The position numbers and the translations under genes are program-made. DNA of 64,000 bases from Bacteroidota bacterium. Lineage in GTDB: Bacteria; Bacteroidota; Bacteroidia; 2-12-FULL-35-15. Location: positions 338,945 through 402,944 of the forward strand of contig CANNHN010000003.1 of assembly GCA_947504725.1 (NCBI GenBank), given 5' to 3'. The notes below the pieces were generated by a model, which saw only the letters and a list, made by a program, of their open reading frames with translations, did not search any database and was not told the DNA's origin. This document shows, one piece after another, positions 62,600-64,000 of this stretch; positions within the stretch are counted from its first letter, which is position 1; the number at the start of each line of letters is the position of its first letter.

Positions 62600-63460
62600 A
62601 TGAAATCGTTTCACCCCATTAGTTTTATGTTAATTGCTTTTAGTCTTAGTGATACGCCCGTATTTGCTAATGCTATGTTATCTGTTGAAGAAGCTGCAAA
62701 AAAAGGTTTTGTAAAATTGTTTATCAAAAGCAAAGGCGGTTATACCGGAGATGTTATAGAAATGAAAGTACAGAATTTAACGAACCGAAAATTAGATCTA
62801 AGACTTGAAGCAGGAAGAAGATTGGATTCTAAACAACAAAATGAACAAGATATTCTGGTAACGAAAGAACAGGAGTTTTTTGTAAATGCAAATCAAACAA
62901 AATGGTTCAATGTAAGCGGAATGTGCTGTCAAGCACACAATGCTGCTCCGACAGTTAAGCATGAATACTTAGTAGGTAAATTGGCCGATAGCAGTTTAAT
63001 AAAACTAGCGATGTATATTGATAAAAATAAATATTATTCAAACTATTCTGCCCAACAATCTGTTTGGGTTGTTTCTGATGATAATTCATTAGGAAGTATT
63101 GATGATGGGGATAAAGAAATAAAAAACAATTTGAGAACGTTTGTTTCAAAGTTGACCGGCAAAGTAATCCCGCCTTACGATGTGAGATACCAAAGTGGAA
63201 ATGATGGCAGTGCAATGGGAAAAGCAGTTAGAATTGAAGGTGTTTTTGATTATTCGTTACCAATGGCTTGTCACTCAACTATGGCTATTTATAATGAGCA
63301 CGGAGATGTTGTGCAACTCATTTTTGAAAATTTACAAAGTGATAAAGGCGAGTATAAACATTATTATACTTTCAGAATAAAAGAATTACCGCAAGGAACT
63401 TATTACGCAAGAGTTAATGCAGATGGTATACTGCAAAAAGAAATGAAAATTATATTCTGA
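62600..63460 (+). CDS. Secreted protein of unknown function
   Basis: A 286-residue protein whose start is fixed by AGGAGG. A signal peptide (MKSFHPISFMLIAFSLSDTP, cleavage near VFANA) is followed by a beta-rich domain (GFVKLFIKSKGGYTGDVIEM), a block with MCCQAHNAA (two adjacent Cys and a nearby His), a middle region, and a C-terminal beta part ending LPQGTYYARVNADGILQKEM, similar in style to T9SS tails but not diagnostic. No family is recognised. It is 76 bp after the Rieske gene. Confidence 0.65.
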   Translation: MKSFHPISFMLIAFSLSDTPVFANAMLSVEEAAKKGFVKLFIKSKGGYTGDVIEMKVQNLTNRKLDLRLEAGRRLDSKQQNEQDILVTKEQEFFVNANQTKWFNVSGMCCQAHNAAPTVKHEYLVGKLADSSLIKLAMYIDKNKYYSNYSAQQSVWVVSDDNSLGSIDDGDKEIKNNLRTFVSKLTGKVIPPYDVRYQSGNDGSAMGKAVRIEGVFDYSLPMACHSTMAIYNEHGDVVQLIFENLQSDKGEYKHYYTFRIKELPQGTYYARVNADGILQKEMKIIF

Positions 63461-63487
63461 TTAAATTAGTTTTGTTTAGGAGAGAAA

Positions 63488-63503
63488 GGAGCGAAGTCGG
63501 AAC
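63488..63503. repeat. Possible degenerate copy of the dispersed repeat
   Basis: GGAGCGAAGTCGGAAC partly matches the core GAGCGGAGTCGA of the elements at 54202 and 58412. It lies between two genes that converge. Match is weaker, so low confidence. Confidence 0.35.
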
Positions 63504-63523
63504 ATAGGCTTTGCTTCTTTTGC

Positions 63524-64000
63524 TTACTTTCCGAAATATTCATCAAAAGAAAAAGTTTCTTTTAATCGAACTCCTTTGTCTGTATTCTGAACGGTGCAAC
63601 ATTGGTTTACAGAATCGTGTTCTAAGAATAAAACAAATTCTTCATCTGCAGCACGTTTTAAAAACTTATCTTTTTCAGTAAGCGTAAGCAAAGGACGAGT
63701 ATCATATCCCATCACATAAGGAAGAGGAATATGTCCAGTTGAAGGAAGTAGATCTGCCATAAAAGCAACAGTTTTCCCTTTGTATTTAATTTGTGGAATC
63801 ATCATTGCATCTGTATGTCCACGCATATAACTTAGAGAAATATTTTCTCCTAGTTGTTTGCTGTTTTCTCCATCAATAAATTTTAGTTGACCGCTTTCCT
63901 GAATAGGAATAATGTTTTCTTTTATGAAACTAGCCTTTTCGCGAGGATTGGGTTTTGTTGCCCATTCCCAATGTTCGGCATTGCTCCAATAGTTAGCATT
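63524..64000 (-). CDS. MBL-fold metallo-hydrolase, N-terminal part outside the window
   Basis: The minus-strand frame is open from the right edge to the stop at 63524, giving 158 residues of C-terminal sequence. SYMRGHTDAMMIPQIKYKGK, FMADLLPSTGHIPLPYVMGY and FLEHDSVNQCC match the second half of a metallo-beta-lactamase fold hydrolase: GHTD (metal His), AD (bridging Asp) and EHD (last His). Residue NANYWSNAEHWEWATKPNP at the edge is the loop before it. The first metal motif HxHxDH lies outside. Substrate unknown. Confidence 0.82.
   Translation of the reverse strand, partial: NANYWSNAEHWEWATKPNPREKASFIKENIIPIQESGQLKFIDGENSKQLGENISLSYMRGHTDAMMIPQIKYKGKTVAFMADLLPSTGHIPLPYVMGYDTRPLLTLTEKDKFLKRAADEEFVLFLEHDSVNQCCTVQNTDKGVRLKETFSFDEYFGK

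Overview
The window is a piece of a Bacteroidota chromosome, most likely from the Flavobacteriales/Chitinophagales side of the phylum. The support is: type IX secretion (T9SS) C-terminal sorting domains of type A and type B, a PorZ-like T9SS component, a CarboxypepD-plug TonB-dependent receptor, TAnnTTTG-type -7 promoter boxes, scarce Shine-Dalgarno sequences, low GC, and the fused str-S10-spc-alpha ribosomal cluster that runs from rpsL to rplQ. No insertion sequence, prophage, CRISPR array or plasmid function was seen.

Layout. 1-1560: the 3' part of a membrane/TPR protein and a small secreted protein. 1604-9808: a 2734-residue surface protein built of 17 copies of an 89-residue repeat (A), interrupted three times by pairs of a second repeat (B), ending in a type B sorting domain and a strong terminator. 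9861-10194: the promoter and leader of the ribosomal superoperon. 10195-29058: 31 genes in one direction (rpsL, rpsG, fusA, S10, spc with secY, map, infA, rpmJ, then alpha with rpoA and rplQ), including rpmD and rpmJ, which are very short. A terminator, carA and a convergent tRNA-Arg(CCG) follow.

30518-37647: a PorZ-like protein and recO, two tandem secreted cupredoxins with sorting tails, and an M42 peptidase/TonB-CTD/outer-membrane gene run. 37654-44594 is mostly on the minus strand: pbpC, a fatty-acid hydroxylase-family membrane enzyme, a sorted secreted protein, and an unusual alkaline-phosphatase/TPR/sulfotransferase fusion whose start overlaps an otherwise overlooked 58-residue small protein. 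44794-53322: HU, pepT, a DUF6495-like protein, a secreted M43 metalloprotease with a domain inserted in its catalytic core, and a TonB-dependent receptor with a small membrane-anchored partner. 53433-64000: rhomboid protease, ABC-F ATPase, ABM protein plus SAM hydroxide adenosyltransferase, PhoH, purC, an orphan 168-residue protein, a TPR/SpoIIE phosphatase overlapping a Rieske ferredoxin, a secreted protein with a strong Shine-Dalgarno, and a truncated MBL-fold hydrolase.

The ribosomal half is the housekeeping core. The second half mixes envelope and secretion functions: at least five probable T9SS cargos plus the PorZ-like component. The points most worth following up are the 58-residue peptide with the phosphatase-sulfotransferase fusion, the interrupted M43 catalytic domain, the nested A/B repeat protein, a dispersed intergenic repeat found in-frame inside the ABC-F gene, and small hairpins at a recurring distance upstream of many ribosomal start codons.
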